DNA from: Scopulibacillus_A cellulosilyticus
Lineage (GTDB): Bacteria > Bacillota > Bacilli > Bacillales > Sporolactobacillaceae
Reading direction: 5' to 3'
DNA: 64,000 bases
NCBI RefSeq assembly: GCF_042665295.1
Contig: NZ_JBHTCO010000015.1
Span: 1 to 64,000 of the forward strand
Shown piece after piece: positions 51,255 through 60,468 of the stretch; the first letter of the stretch is position 1, and the number at the start of each line of letters is the position of its first letter. Under the pieces are notes generated by a model. The model was not told the origin of the DNA, made no database searches, and worked only from the letters and a program-made list of their open reading frames with translations. The translations under genes and the position numbers were made by a program.

Positions 51255-52013
51255 ATGTTACAAAAATTCGGTTTTTCACAGTATGAAAGCAAAGTTTATG
51301 AAGTTCTCGTGTCTAGTGAGGAACCATTAGACGCCACTAAAATTGTTAAATATTCCGGTGTTGCTAAAGCAAAAATATACGAAGTTCTGTCCCGTATGAT
51401 CGAAAAAGGGATGGTATTAGACTCTGTGTCGGAAAAGAAAAAGCTCTATACTGCATTACCCTTACCCCTTGCCATCGAAAAGTTAACCGCAGAATTTCAG
51501 GACAATATTAATCATTTAAAGCGAAATACATCTAAGAAATTATATACAGATGACCGCGTCTGGAGTTTAAAGGTTGATGCCTCGATTCAGGCGCAAAGCA
51601 AACAACTCATTAAGGATGCCCAAAAGTCTATTCGTATCTCAGCCTGGAAGGACGATTTTATAGAATACTTGCCTATTTTAGAGGAAAAAGAAAAAAACGG
51701 TGTAGATATTGAAGGCCTTGTAGTCGGTGATTTAAAAACAAAATTATCGAACATCCATGTTCTGATACCAACTGAAGTAAATGAAATATTAGAACGGTTC
51801 CGATTAATCATCACCGATGATAGAGATGTCATTTTCGCAGGTGTTGAGGGCGAATCCTGGCAAGCCATAAAGACAATGTCCACGCCGTTCGTCAAGATAT
51901 TTACTGAATTCTTTTATCATGATGTCGCCCTCGCTCATATTACTGAAAAGCACTTCGACTTGTTAATAAAGGATAAAGAAATTAGAAATATTATTAAGAG
52001 GTTAAGGTTTTAA
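51255..52013 (+). CDS. TrmB-family transcriptional regulator
   Basis: 252 aa. Residues 1-70 are the TrmB winged helix (LQKFGFSQYESKVYEVLVSS, then SGVAKAKIYEVLSRMIEKGM), followed by a short coiled coil and a phospholipase-D-like effector domain (about 105-250) as in bacterial YrhO-type members. ATAGGAG site before the ATG. It is convergent with an MFS exporter gene and shares a terminator with it. Whether it controls that gene is open; its effector is unknown. Confidence 0.8.
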   Translation: MLQKFGFSQYESKVYEVLVSSEEPLDATKIVKYSGVAKAKIYEVLSRMIEKGMVLDSVSEKKKLYTALPLPLAIEKLTAEFQDNINHLKRNTSKKLYTDDRVWSLKVDASIQAQSKQLIKDAQKSIRISAWKDDFIEYLPILEEKEKNGVDIEGLVVGDLKTKLSNIHVLIPTEVNEILERFRLIITDDRDVIFAGVEGESWQAIKTMSTPFVKIFTEFFYHDVALAHITEKHFDLLIKDKEIRNIIKRLRF

Positions 52014-52049
52014 AAAAGGAATCTGCATCATGTCATGCAGATTCCTTTT
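52013..52049. terminator. shared bidirectional terminator
   Basis: AAAAGGAATCTGCAT / ATGCAGATTCCTTTT between convergent genes; the right arm overlaps the 3' end of the MFS gene. Confidence 0.88.
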
Positions 52050-53211
52050 GTTGCGGGGAGGCTGCTAAAGAACCAGAAGCTCTTGTAATAGAAAAAACAG
52101 CGCAGATAAAAGCGATAAGGACAAAACAGCCGCCTGTCCAAGCATTATATAAAACAGAATGATTTTCTATAACAAAGCCGCCGATTGCCGAACCTAGCGC
52201 AATTCCTATGTGTAATGCAGATGTATTTAAACTTTGTTGAATCTCATAAGATTCAGGTGCGGTTTTGATAAGATAGCTTTGCTGAGCCGGTGTAAGCGCC
52301 CAACTTAACATGCTCCAAATCACCATAACGACTAAAAACAGATAAAGCGAAACTGTCGATGATGGAATAATGAACATAATCAAAGCAAACGTCGGAATAA
52401 TAGCTGAAATACTTTTTACAACACCCCACTTATCAGAAACCCATCCTCCAATGCCTCCGCCCATTACTGCCGATATGCCAAAAATCAAATAAACAATGCT
52501 CACCCAATTGGCGCTTAAATGTAACACCGTTTTTAAAAAAGGCGTAAAGTAAGCATACAGGGTTAAATGTCCCGTTAGCATAAAGACTGTTGTTAATTGG
52601 GCACTGATTATTTTCGGCTGCTTCAGCGTAATTAATTGTTGCCGCAACGGTATTGTTGGTTTTGCCGGTGTCTTAGGCAGAAAAGCCAAAACACCAATCA
52701 TTGAAATTAATGTCAAAATAGAAATTAAAATAAATGGCGCACGCCATCCATACGCATTGCCGATCACTAATCCAAGGGGAACGCCTAATACAAGTGATCC
52801 GCTGACCCCCATAAAAATTGTTCCGATTGCCCTCGCCCTATATTCTTCTTTAACAACGGCGGAAGCCATTGTGATAGATAAAACAACGATAAGAGACCCG
52901 CTCGATGCAGATATAATTCTTCCCAGCACCAATACTGAGTAATTAGGACTAAATGATGAAATAACGTTGCCGATGAAAAAGATAAATAATGACCAAACAT
53001 ATAACTTCTTTCTTTCTATTTTTGAAGTTATCGCTAACAGAGTTGGTGCAGAAATTGCAAATACGATTGAAAATAATGTAATAAGCCCGCCTGCCGTACT
53101 TATAGAAACTTGCAAGTCCTTAGCTAATAAATCTAATATTCCTCCAATAATCAATTCGACTGTCCCAACAACAAATGAAGCTATAGCTAGAATGTAGACT
53201 TTAAAATTCAC
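52033..53211 (-). CDS. MFS transporter, DHA1 exporter
   Basis: 392 aa, 12 helices, GTG start after GAGGGGG. Typical drug:H+ antiporter-1 layout (GTVELIIGGILDLLAKDLQVS in TM1, RIISASSGSLIVVLS in TM4). It resembles in class the exporter at 6365-7540 but is clearly divergent. Substrate unknown. Its last residues (SPQQKESA) are encoded over the terminator arm. Confidence 0.78.
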   Translation of the reverse strand: MNFKVYILAIASFVVGTVELIIGGILDLLAKDLQVSISTAGGLITLFSIVFAISAPTLLAITSKIERKKLYVWSLFIFFIGNVISSFSPNYSVLVLGRIISASSGSLIVVLSITMASAVVKEEYRARAIGTIFMGVSGSLVLGVPLGLVIGNAYGWRAPFILISILTLISMIGVLAFLPKTPAKPTIPLRQQLITLKQPKIISAQLTTVFMLTGHLTLYAYFTPFLKTVLHLSANWVSIVYLIFGISAVMGGGIGGWVSDKWGVVKSISAIIPTFALIMFIIPSSTVSLYLFLVVMVIWSMLSWALTPAQQSYLIKTAPESYEIQQSLNTSALHIGIALGSAIGGFVIENHSVLYNAWTGGCFVLIAFICAVFSITRASGSLAASPQQKESA

Positions 53212-53323
53212 TGTATACCCCCTCTATTTTATTACCACTATAATAGTAACCTTTTGAACATAATATCACAAGATCAAATATTTATTTAGAGGATAAAATT
53301 GGAGGCAATATTTTACCTAAATC

Positions 53324-53358
53324 AAAAAAGATGCTTACCGACTAGTAAACATCTTTTT
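53324..53358 (-). terminator. terminator of the dinB-family gene
   Basis: AAAAAGATG-TTAC / GTAA-CATCTTTTT stem 23 bases beyond the stop. Confidence 0.85.
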
Positions 53359-53380
53359 GATTAAAAATATAGTTATTCAG

Positions 53381-53899
53381 TTAAAGGCTTTTTAAATTCA
53401 CTTCATACAAATAAAAGATATAATCGGTTGGGACTCCTGAATAGCCGAATTGCCGCAGCATCGCAGTGATGTTCCCCCGATGATATGTACCATGATTAAC
53501 AACATGCTGGACCAATTCAGACAAACGGGTTTCCAGCCGTCCAAATTGAGGATGCTCACAAGTTATTTCTTTGTCCAAATCCTTTTGACCGTCAAAGAAC
53601 GCTTTGTACTGTTTGGATATGCCTGAAAACATTGTCTCCATTTCTTCGATAGTCTTACCTTTGGTTTCCCCTTGGAGACGTTCTACCAATGCTTTAATTT
53701 GATCAAAGCTTTCGCCGGACATCACGCTTAACCACAAAGTATCGACGGTATAAATATGAACCAGCACCTCTGAAATGGAAGGAAACACACTTTGAATTTC
53801 CTTATGGTAAATGTCACTTGGCAATTCCTTGATATGCTCAAAAACCCTTTTATTTGCCCATAAATGATAATCATACTGTTGTAATGCCTGATGTTTCAT
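53381..53899 (-). CDS. DinB/YfiT-like putative metalloenzyme
   Basis: 172-aa four-helix-bundle protein. Three histidines in the expected places (H48 in LVHIYTVD, H134 and H138 in NHGTYHRGN) form the metal site of the DinB superfamily. Some members transfer thiols such as bacillithiol; most have no known reaction. Strong AAGGAGG site. Single gene. Confidence 0.85.
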   Translation of the reverse strand: MKHQALQQYDYHLWANKRVFEHIKELPSDIYHKEIQSVFPSISEVLVHIYTVDTLWLSVMSGESFDQIKALVERLQGETKGKTIEEMETMFSGISKQYKAFFDGQKDLDKEITCEHPQFGRLETRLSELVQHVVNHGTYHRGNITAMLRQFGYSGVPTDYIFYLYEVNLKSL

Positions 53900-54066
53900 T
53901 TGAAATTCCCTCCTTGGATTAACAATTTATATATTCGGAAAATTGTATAGTTATAAAAAAATCTGTTATTATGATTATCTCATAATAACAGATTAAGTGA
54001 AGGGGTATTTTTACAATCGGCGGAAATTTATCAATGATTAGCAATCTTGCATAAAACGTTTGTTGT

Positions 54067-55614
54067 TTATATCGAAAACTTATAAGCATTACTTTCTATT
54101 GGTTGTTTTCCCTGCTCCTCATAAAAACGATTGACCGCAGCAAGATAAGCTTTCGCACTCGCTTTTATAATATCTGTATCAAAGCCCCTTCCTCTATACT
54201 TTTTCCCATCATTATCTAAAATGACATGGACTTCTCCAATGGCATCTTTTCCCGCGCTATTTGATTGGATCTTATAATCTTCAAGGATAAATTCAGTATT
54301 GATAGATTGATCAATAGCCTGAAACAGGGCGTCAATTGCACCATTTCCCCTTGTTGTCGTTTGGACTGTCTGTTGATGCCTGTCTGTTAAAGCAACCGTA
54401 ATTTCAGATTCGTTGCCTGGATATGCGATAGAAAGATCAGATAAAGTAAACATGCTTTCTTCATTCACATATTGCTCATCAATCAACAAACGAATATCTT
54501 CATCCAATACATATCTCTTTTTGTCAATTAACGCTTTGAATTTCTGGAAAAGCTCATTTAGTTCTTGTTGGGATAGGTTATATCCTAAATGGCGGACTTT
54601 TGCTTTCAAGGCATGCCGACCTGAATGCTTTCCTAATACAAGTGTACTTGATGAAACGCCAACCATTTCGGGGCGGATAATTTCGTAAGTCGTTGGCTCT
54701 TTGAGCATACCATCTTGATGGATACCGGATTCATGTGAAAAGGCATGGTCGCCGACAATGGCTTTATTACGCTGTACCATCATGCCAGTCAATTTACTGA
54801 CCATTCGGCTTGTTGGATAGATTTCGTTCAACACGATATCTGTTTTCGCTTGATAAATATCGCTTCGCATTTCGAGGGCGAGCGCCACTTCCTCAATGGC
54901 TGTATTTCCCGCTCTTTCGCCAATGCCATTAATAGTTCCTTCGATTTGATCTACGCCATTATAAATTGCAGCTAATGTATTAGCCGTTGCCATTCCCAAA
55001 TCATTATGACAATGAGTACTTAATAGAATATTTTCAACGCCGGGGACATTTTCCTTAATTTTCTTAAACATTGTCCCGAAGGTTTCTGGAGATGCATAAC
55101 CGACTGTGTCAGGCAAATTGACGACCGTTGCACCGGATTTAATCGCCATATGAACGACCTCGTAAATAAAATCGATCTCTGTCCGGCTTGCATCCTCAAG
55201 TGAAAACTCCAAGTTATCAAAGTATTTCTTTCCGTAACGAATGGCTGATTCTGCTGTTTCCAGCACTTGCTCTTTAGTCATGTTTAGTTTATATTTACGG
55301 TGTATGGGTGAAGTTGCAAGAACAATGTGTAAGCAAGGTGTTGCCGCACCTTTTATCGCTTCTCTTGCAGCTTCAATGTCTTTTTTATTTGCCCTTGATA
55401 GAGCAGCGATACTTGCATTTTTTACTTGTCTTGATATTTCCTTAACGCTTATTATTTCTCCAGGTGATGAAGCCGGGAATCCTGCTTCGATCCGATCCAC
55501 ACCGAGTTTCTCAAGCTGAAGGGCAATTTTCACCTTTTCATCTGTCGTAAGATTAACGCCAGGGGATTGCTCACCATCTCTAAGTGTTGTGTCAAATACA
55601 TGAATCTTCTTCAT
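54067..55614 (-). CDS. leuA: 2-isopropylmalate synthase
   Basis: 515 aa. DRE-TIM catalytic barrel 1-270 (FDTTLRDGEQSPGVNLT at 7-23, metal histidines in STHCHNDLG) and the C-terminal LeuA allosteric domain from about 390, which gives leucine feedback inhibition. It condenses 2-oxoisovalerate and acetyl-CoA, the first step to leucine. GAGGAGG site before the ATG. Controlled by the upstream leucine T-box. In most relatives leuA lies in ilv-leu; here no other ilv or leu gene is adjacent, so this is an isolated, individually regulated copy. Confidence 0.95.
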   Translation of the reverse strand: MKKIHVFDTTLRDGEQSPGVNLTTDEKVKIALQLEKLGVDRIEAGFPASSPGEIISVKEISRQVKNASIAALSRANKKDIEAAREAIKGAATPCLHIVLATSPIHRKYKLNMTKEQVLETAESAIRYGKKYFDNLEFSLEDASRTEIDFIYEVVHMAIKSGATVVNLPDTVGYASPETFGTMFKKIKENVPGVENILLSTHCHNDLGMATANTLAAIYNGVDQIEGTINGIGERAGNTAIEEVALALEMRSDIYQAKTDIVLNEIYPTSRMVSKLTGMMVQRNKAIVGDHAFSHESGIHQDGMLKEPTTYEIIRPEMVGVSSSTLVLGKHSGRHALKAKVRHLGYNLSQQELNELFQKFKALIDKKRYVLDEDIRLLIDEQYVNEESMFTLSDLSIAYPGNESEITVALTDRHQQTVQTTTRGNGAIDALFQAIDQSINTEFILEDYKIQSNSAGKDAIGEVHVILDNDGKKYRGRGFDTDIIKASAKAYLAAVNRFYEEQGKQPIESNAYKFSI

Positions 55615-55635
55615 ATCGTTTCCTCCTCTTATGAA

Positions 55636-55937
55636 AATAAAAAACCCCCGCCATCTCCTTATGCAATTGCATAAGGGACGACAGGAGTTCTAATTCCTAA
55701 CGCGGTACCACCCTTTTTCACTCTATACCTCACAGTATACAGTCTCATTGAGTATCCGAAACTCAAACACAATAACGGGTGTTAGACGGTTATCTCTTAC
55801 TGCTCATTTCAGAGATTCAGCTCCAAGGCGAGTGATAAAGGATTATTACGATACTCTCAGCAAACGTATCGATCTCTGGATAATAAGGGCCTTTATATTA
55901 CTCCTCTTCATTGCTATTAGCCATTGTTCTTATTTTC
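55636..55937 (-). promoter_or_regulatory. T-box leader (leucine) of leuA
   Basis: About 300-base leader. T-box sequence AGGGTGGTACCGCG at 55701-55714. A factor-independent terminator follows: perfect stem CCTTATGCAA/TTGCATAAGG, extended, then T6 at about 55640-55690. Upstream, the specifier region shows GAATCTCTGA, giving CTC (Leu) in the expected bulge context. Uncharged tRNA-Leu should prevent termination and switch on leuA. The specifier call is by eye. Confidence 0.88.
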
Positions 55938-55942
55938 TAACA

Positions 55943-55971
55943 AGTTTATAAGTCTTTCTTTCTTTTGTCAA
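55943..55971 (-). promoter_or_regulatory. promoter of the leuA leader
   Basis: TTGACA (55966-55971), 17-base spacer, TAAACT (55943-55948), immediately before the T-box leader. Confidence 0.75.
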
Positions 55972-56064
55972 TAATAAAGAAATCATTTTCTTATCATTTT
56001 TTCAAATGAACGGTTGACTCCAACCTTAGGTCACCCTTTAAAGTCATAAGTGAGGTGAATGCAA

Positions 56065-56814
56065 ATGCTCTATACGGTAAAAGAACTTTCAGAACTGGCA
56101 AACGTAACGATAAAAACCCTTTATCATTATCATAAAATTGGCCTTTTACTGCCATGCAAGGTAAGCGAAGCCGGATATCGTCTGTATGGCATAAAAGAAC
56201 TGGAACGATTACAGCAGATTTTATTTTACCGGGAGCTCGACTTTCCCCTCAAAGAAATTAAGCAAATATTAGACGGTGAGCCGGATCGGTTATTAATTTT
56301 GTCTGGCCAGAAAAAGCTGCTTCTTTCACGCATGCGGAGATTAGAGCGCTTAGTACAGACAATTGATGAGTCGATTAGTCACACCGCGAAAGGAGAAGTT
56401 ATGGACAAATCTGCAATGTTTAAAGGCTTTGACAGTAAAGAAGAGTGGACTGAGGCGTTATCCGAACAAAATCAATATTTAAAGGAAACTTACGACTACG
56501 ATTTGCTTAAGGAAAATTCAATTGATGTTCAATCAATGAATGAATCGGCAATTGAAGCTAAACGTTTTATGAACGGAATGGCTCAAGGACTTAATGACGG
56601 ATTAAAGTTCGATGATAAGAAAGTGCAAACACTTATTCATCAGCACATCAACTTCTTAACTCATCATGGCCACGAGACAACTGCCGAAAGCTTCGCACAA
56701 ACAACACGATTTTTTCTAAATGATGATTTTCACCGCAACATGCTTGAGGCTCAAGCAACTGGACTTTCCTATTATCTTTGTATTGCCGCTGAAGCATTTG
56801 CATCTAACTATTAA
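56065..56814 (+). CDS. MerR-family regulator with TipAS-like domain
   Basis: 249 aa from the ATG at 56065 (GAGGTGA 6 bases upstream). MerR DNA-binding domain 1-70 (YTVKELSELANVTIKTLYHYHKIGLL), coiled-coil linker to about 115, then a TipAS-type antibiotic-recognition domain (about 130-248, FKGFDSKEEWTEALSEQNQ...FYLNDDFHRN-like). Such regulators, e.g. TipA and Mta, activate exporter genes on binding drugs. No transporter is directly downstream; the target may be its own gene or a distant exporter. Confidence 0.85.
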   Translation: MLYTVKELSELANVTIKTLYHYHKIGLLLPCKVSEAGYRLYGIKELERLQQILFYRELDFPLKEIKQILDGEPDRLLILSGQKKLLLSRMRRLERLVQTIDESISHTAKGEVMDKSAMFKGFDSKEEWTEALSEQNQYLKETYDYDLLKENSIDVQSMNESAIEAKRFMNGMAQGLNDGLKFDDKKVQTLIHQHINFLTHHGHETTAESFAQTTRFFLNDDFHRNMLEAQATGLSYYLCIAAEAFASNY

Positions 56815-56833
56815 TTTTTTTGTTATAAAACAG

Positions 56834-56857
56834 GGCGTCCAAATTAAATTGGACGCC
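56834..56857. terminator. terminator between the MerR gene and the 143-aa gene
   Basis: GGCGTCCAA-ATTAAA-TTGGACGCC, shared by convergent genes; T-rich flank is weak on both sides. Confidence 0.65.
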
Positions 56858-56893
56858 TACGTTCATTTTAAATTTCGCATCATTCAATTTTTG

Positions 56894-57325
56894 TCACAAG
56901 GTTGCTCTACGAGGCAGGCAATACGATGCGATCATATAGATAACAATAACTGGTATCGTCCACATCATAATATAGAAAACGGAATGATAACTTAGCCAAC
57001 CTAAAATATTTCCCCACCATTGAAAATACGTACATAGGAACCCTATGATGGTGAAAAATAGAAGGGCAGCGATGGATAAAACATACATGCCATTGCGGCC
57101 AAAACGCTGCAACAAGCTGCTTACTGTAAAGCCTAGAAAACACATATGCATCATTAAAATAAAAGTGATTAACAGCTGTTCGATGGCTGGCCCATCACTC
57201 AAATAAGGTAAATGAAAAAAGTGTAATTTCACACCCCACCATCCAGTCAATTGTTCCACTAATGACAGCAGATACAACGCAAACGCGATAACCGCGCAGA
57301 CAAAAATAATCAGTGTGGAGAACAA
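56894..57325 (-). CDS. four-helix membrane protein of unknown function, possibly 5'-truncated
   Basis: 143 aa, four hydrophobic segments (about 3-25, 48-70, 78-98, 112-135) with a WWGVKLHFFHLPYL loop. The frame can start at a TTG at 57325, but there is no ribosome binding site or promoter before it, and the terminator of the upstream gene lies only about 20 bases away. Either the true start is unclear or the gene has lost its 5' end. No family recognised. Confidence 0.5.
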   Translation of the reverse strand: MFSTLIIFVCAVIAFALYLLSLVEQLTGWWGVKLHFFHLPYLSDGPAIEQLLITFILMMHMCFLGFTVSSLLQRFGRNGMYVLSIAALLFFTIIGFLCTYFQWWGNILGWLSYHSVFYIMMWTIPVIVIYMIASYCLPRRATL

Positions 57326-57343
57326 GCCAAACCGTAAAACATG

Positions 57344-57376
57344 AAAAAAAGATCAAGGGAGACCCCTCAATCTTTT
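57344..57376 (-). terminator. terminator of the ACS-family MFS gene
   Basis: AAAAGAT...GGG / CCC...ATCTTTT imperfect hairpin followed leftward by seven Ts. Confidence 0.65.
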
Positions 57377-57394
57377 CCTTTGTTATTCTTATTT

Positions 57395-58720
57395 CTATAA
57401 ATCAGCTTTTTTCAATACCTGACTGTTATTTACCGAATGTCCCGGTTTTACAAAAAACATGACTAGCGCACCAATAAGAGTGACAATCGATGCCGCGATA
57501 AACATAGCCGAATAACCGTAATCCATAACTAGAACACCTGTCAAAGTCGGCGCGACGATCGCCGCTATGTTTGAGAAGAAATGCATAAGGCCGGTATAGG
57601 TTCCGGCTTTAACCGTTTCGGTATCAAGGATGATAATCCAAAACAACGAACTTGGCAGGAATGCCAAAGCATTGCCAACCGCCATAAGCGTTAAAACAGC
57701 CCATGGGCTGCTTACAGTTGGAATAAGTACAAAACATACTGCTGTTAATATTAATGAAACGACTGTTACACCTGACCTGGCTATTCGAAGGCTCCCTGTC
57801 TTCTGTAGAAGGATATCGGAAATTTTTGATCCTAAAGGGAGCGTGAAGCAAGCGCCTATCCATGGAATCATGCCTAAATACCAAAGAGATTGCAATTTAA
57901 AATGAAAGACATCCTGCAAATATTTTGGCGGCCATGTTAAAATCAAAAAATTAATATACTGAAAGGTAAAATAGCCAATTGAAATCAATATCATCGTCCG
58001 GCTTTTAAAAAAATGATACCAAGGAACGTACGGTTTGTTAGCTCCGTCATTTACTCCTGAAGATGGCTTTAAATCATCTGACGACTTAATTTTTTGCAAT
58101 TCTTCTTGAGATACTCGCGGATGGTTTTCCGGCCTATTTGTAAAAATTTTTGCCCACATCATTGCCCAAATAATTCCCAAGGCTCCAAGGATCACAAAGG
58201 CCATTCGCCATCCGGCTAAAGAAATCAATCCTACAGAAACAGGCGCTGCAATGATTGCGCCAATCGGCACACCGACACTTCCAATCGAGAATAAAAAGGC
58301 TTTTTCCTTTGGCGCCGCCCAGTTAGCAACTGTACGGTTAAGTGTTGAAAAGGCCGGGCCTTCCGCAAAGCCAAATAAAATACGAAATACAGCAAATCCC
58401 GCTAAAGCAGAACCGCCGAATAAAGCCATTCCAATATTCCCGGCATAAATAATGCCAATTTCAAAGATAGACCAAGCGATAACAGCCGTCAGCCATACAA
58501 ATTTAGGTCCTTTCTTATCGGATAAGGCACCGCCCAACAGCGCACCAAACATATAGCCGTAGCCAAAGTATCCTAATATTTCTCCCCACTTTACGGGATT
58601 GAGGCCATATTCTTTGATAATAAAGGACTGTGAATAAGAAATGGCTCCACGGTCAACAAAATTGATGATCGTGATAATCATAAGTAAAATCATTATAAGA
58701 TAGCGATATTTTCCCCTCAT
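57395..58720 (-). CDS. MFS transporter, anion:cation symporter (ACS) family
   Basis: 441 aa from the ATG at 58720 (GGGGAGAGAAGCC upstream); the longer frame to 58813 has no site. MRGKYRYLIMILLMIITIINFVDRGAISYS is the standard opening of the ACS group (glucarate, galactonate, tartrate and phthalate carriers). The YFGYGYMFGALLGGALSDKKG loop is also typical. It imports an organic anion with H+. The adjacent hydantoinase operon suggests a carboxylate related to that pathway, but a terminator separates them. Confidence 0.82.
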   Translation of the reverse strand: MRGKYRYLIMILLMIITIINFVDRGAISYSQSFIIKEYGLNPVKWGEILGYFGYGYMFGALLGGALSDKKGPKFVWLTAVIAWSIFEIGIIYAGNIGMALFGGSALAGFAVFRILFGFAEGPAFSTLNRTVANWAAPKEKAFLFSIGSVGVPIGAIIAAPVSVGLISLAGWRMAFVILGALGIIWAMMWAKIFTNRPENHPRVSQEELQKIKSSDDLKPSSGVNDGANKPYVPWYHFFKSRTMILISIGYFTFQYINFLILTWPPKYLQDVFHFKLQSLWYLGMIPWIGACFTLPLGSKISDILLQKTGSLRIARSGVTVVSLILTAVCFVLIPTVSSPWAVLTLMAVGNALAFLPSSLFWIIILDTETVKAGTYTGLMHFFSNIAAIVAPTLTGVLVMDYGYSAMFIAASIVTLIGALVMFFVKPGHSVNNSQVLKKADL

Positions 58721-58894
58721 GGCTTCTCTCCCCGAATTATTAATTTTCGTAATATTATTATGATTATAGATTATGATATTGAAATGAACAAGGTCATCGT
58801 TTGTTCCAATCATAGAATAAACTTTAATTTTGAAACTATGAATGATTCCACTAGATTAGATCACTATATAAATTACTATTCTTTTTCATTTAAA

Positions 58895-58930
58895 GAAAAA
58901 AGGCCAACTAAACATTATATTTAGTCAACC
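58895..58930 (-). terminator. terminator of the NCS1 permease gene
   Basis: GGTTGACTAAA / TTTAGTTGGCC stem followed leftward by TTTTTTC. The remaining bases to 58721 must hold the MFS promoter. Confidence 0.75.
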
Positions 58931-58987
58931 ACAATGAATTTCACTAATATTTTAGCAATATTAAAAGTATATTTAATAATCTAGATT

Positions 58988-60331
58988 CTAAATTTGTTCC
59001 CTTATCTTTGCATTTTCATTATCTTTAATTTCATATGTTGTAAAACGATCTGGGGCTATATTAGCCTTTACTTTCATTGCTACCAAGTATACGGCACCTG
59101 ATGCAAATAAGGTCTGAATAGCCGGAAGACCCAAAGTATAAATATACTGTGTATAACACCCAACAAAAATTCCAATAACAAGCGCTATTGTCGCCATCCA
59201 GTTCCAACCGTTATTATCTGCCCATTTACGTTTACGAAGTAAAAAGAAATCTGTCATCATAACACCGGCTGCCGCTGAATATATTAAAGCTGTAAAATTA
59301 AGAAATGTTGTAAAGTAATCTAATATACCAGCTAAGGCAAGTATAATAGCAATTAAAGTCCCTATTAATGTTAAGATAGAACGCCCCTTGCTTGAATTGA
59401 TATTTAACATATTTGCAAAGGCTAATCCCATACTGTAGTTATTAACCAATTGACTTGTCCAGGTTGCTATCCACAAAATTAAAAAGCCCCAAAATGGGAA
59501 ACCAAGTCCTGTCATTACTTTTACAATATCTGCGTCACCAACACCAACTGACATAATGGCTCCGACGATAAACAAAGGGAAGCCAACAGCAACAATACCA
59601 AGCGGAATTAAAATATTATCTTTTTTCGTCGGTTTAGCGTATCTCGTATAATCTGCAGCAATGACCCATTGCGAAACATTTGTGCCTATAACCAGGCTCA
59701 TCGCCGCCATAAACGTCATTGTCGTCTTAGGATGCCATGATATAATCGTTTCCCAGCCTGTATTTTTTAGAGCGAGAAAAATCCCTCCAACAATCAATAA
59801 AGTCCCCGCTGGGACAGCTAAATAATCCGTCCACTTCATTGATGAATAACCAATAATTGAAGGTAATGCAAACAAAAGTCCAACAATTACGGTAATAAAG
59901 GCCCATTCAAACCATTGGTGTTCATAATGAATACCGAGCATTGCTGAAATAGCGTCACCAGCCACAGCGGTTTGGATCGCCCACCACCCCATTGAAACAA
60001 TAAAAATCATGAGTCCAATAATGAACCTTGCTTGGTAAGCCCCAAAGCTGGATCGTGCAATCACTGATGACGAACGTCCAGTTTTTGCGCCCATATATCC
60101 ATTTAAAGCATTGCCAACCCATTGAATAATAAGGGCAATGACAAGTATCCAAAGGATTTTAATTAAGCCGAAGCTTCCAGCAAGTGCAGCACCAGCCATT
60201 AATACAGGTATCGTAAATTCTAAACCCCCAAAGATAACAGCAGGAGTAAGCCAATGCTGACGTTGATCTAGTGGTACAGCTGAAAGAGCCTCATCTTTTC
60301 CAAAAGCATTGCTTTTCTTTTTACCTTCCAT
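58988..60331 (-). CDS. NCS1-family permease (cytosine/purine/hydantoin type)
   Basis: 447 aa from the ATG at 60331, 6 bases after GAGGTG; the GTG three codons before lies within that site. 12 helices. SFGLIKILWILVIALIIQWVGNALNGYMGAKTGRSSSVIARSSFGAY is the NCS1 sodium/substrate-site region. CodB and the hydantoin carrier Mhp1 belong here. Placed downstream of hyuA-hyuB, it most likely brings in their hydantoin, oxoproline-like or pyrimidine-derived substrate. A perfect hairpin lies between it and hyuB. Confidence 0.83.
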   Translation of the reverse strand: MEGKKKSNAFGKDEALSAVPLDQRQHWLTPAVIFGGLEFTIPVLMAGAALAGSFGLIKILWILVIALIIQWVGNALNGYMGAKTGRSSSVIARSSFGAYQARFIIGLMIFIVSMGWWAIQTAVAGDAISAMLGIHYEHQWFEWAFITVIVGLLFALPSIIGYSSMKWTDYLAVPAGTLLIVGGIFLALKNTGWETIISWHPKTTMTFMAAMSLVIGTNVSQWVIAADYTRYAKPTKKDNILIPLGIVAVGFPLFIVGAIMSVGVGDADIVKVMTGLGFPFWGFLILWIATWTSQLVNNYSMGLAFANMLNINSSKGRSILTLIGTLIAIILALAGILDYFTTFLNFTALIYSAAAGVMMTDFFLLRKRKWADNNGWNWMATIALVIGIFVGCYTQYIYTLGLPAIQTLFASGAVYLVAMKVKANIAPDRFTTYEIKDNENAKIREQI

Positions 60332-60351
60332 ACTCTTCACCTCTTTTTAGT

Positions 60352-60385
60352 AATAGCCTTATGTTTATTGAAACATAAGGCTATT
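60352..60385 (-). terminator. hairpin between hyuB and the permease gene
   Basis: Perfect 15-base stem AATAGCCTTATGTTT / AAACATAAGGCTATT with a 4-base loop but no T run. It may be a weak terminator or RNA-stability element lowering permease expression within the operon. Confidence 0.6.
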
Positions 60386-60468
60386 TGATAACAAGACAGT
60401 GACAGCACGCTCAAACTTTATAAGAAGCTTACGCTTGTTTTATATATTAATTAAAAATTTGAAATTAC

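Noticed and set aside
55748..55951. 67-codon rightward open frame upstream of leuA
   Set aside because: It is antisense to the T-box leader, whose structure explains the conservation.
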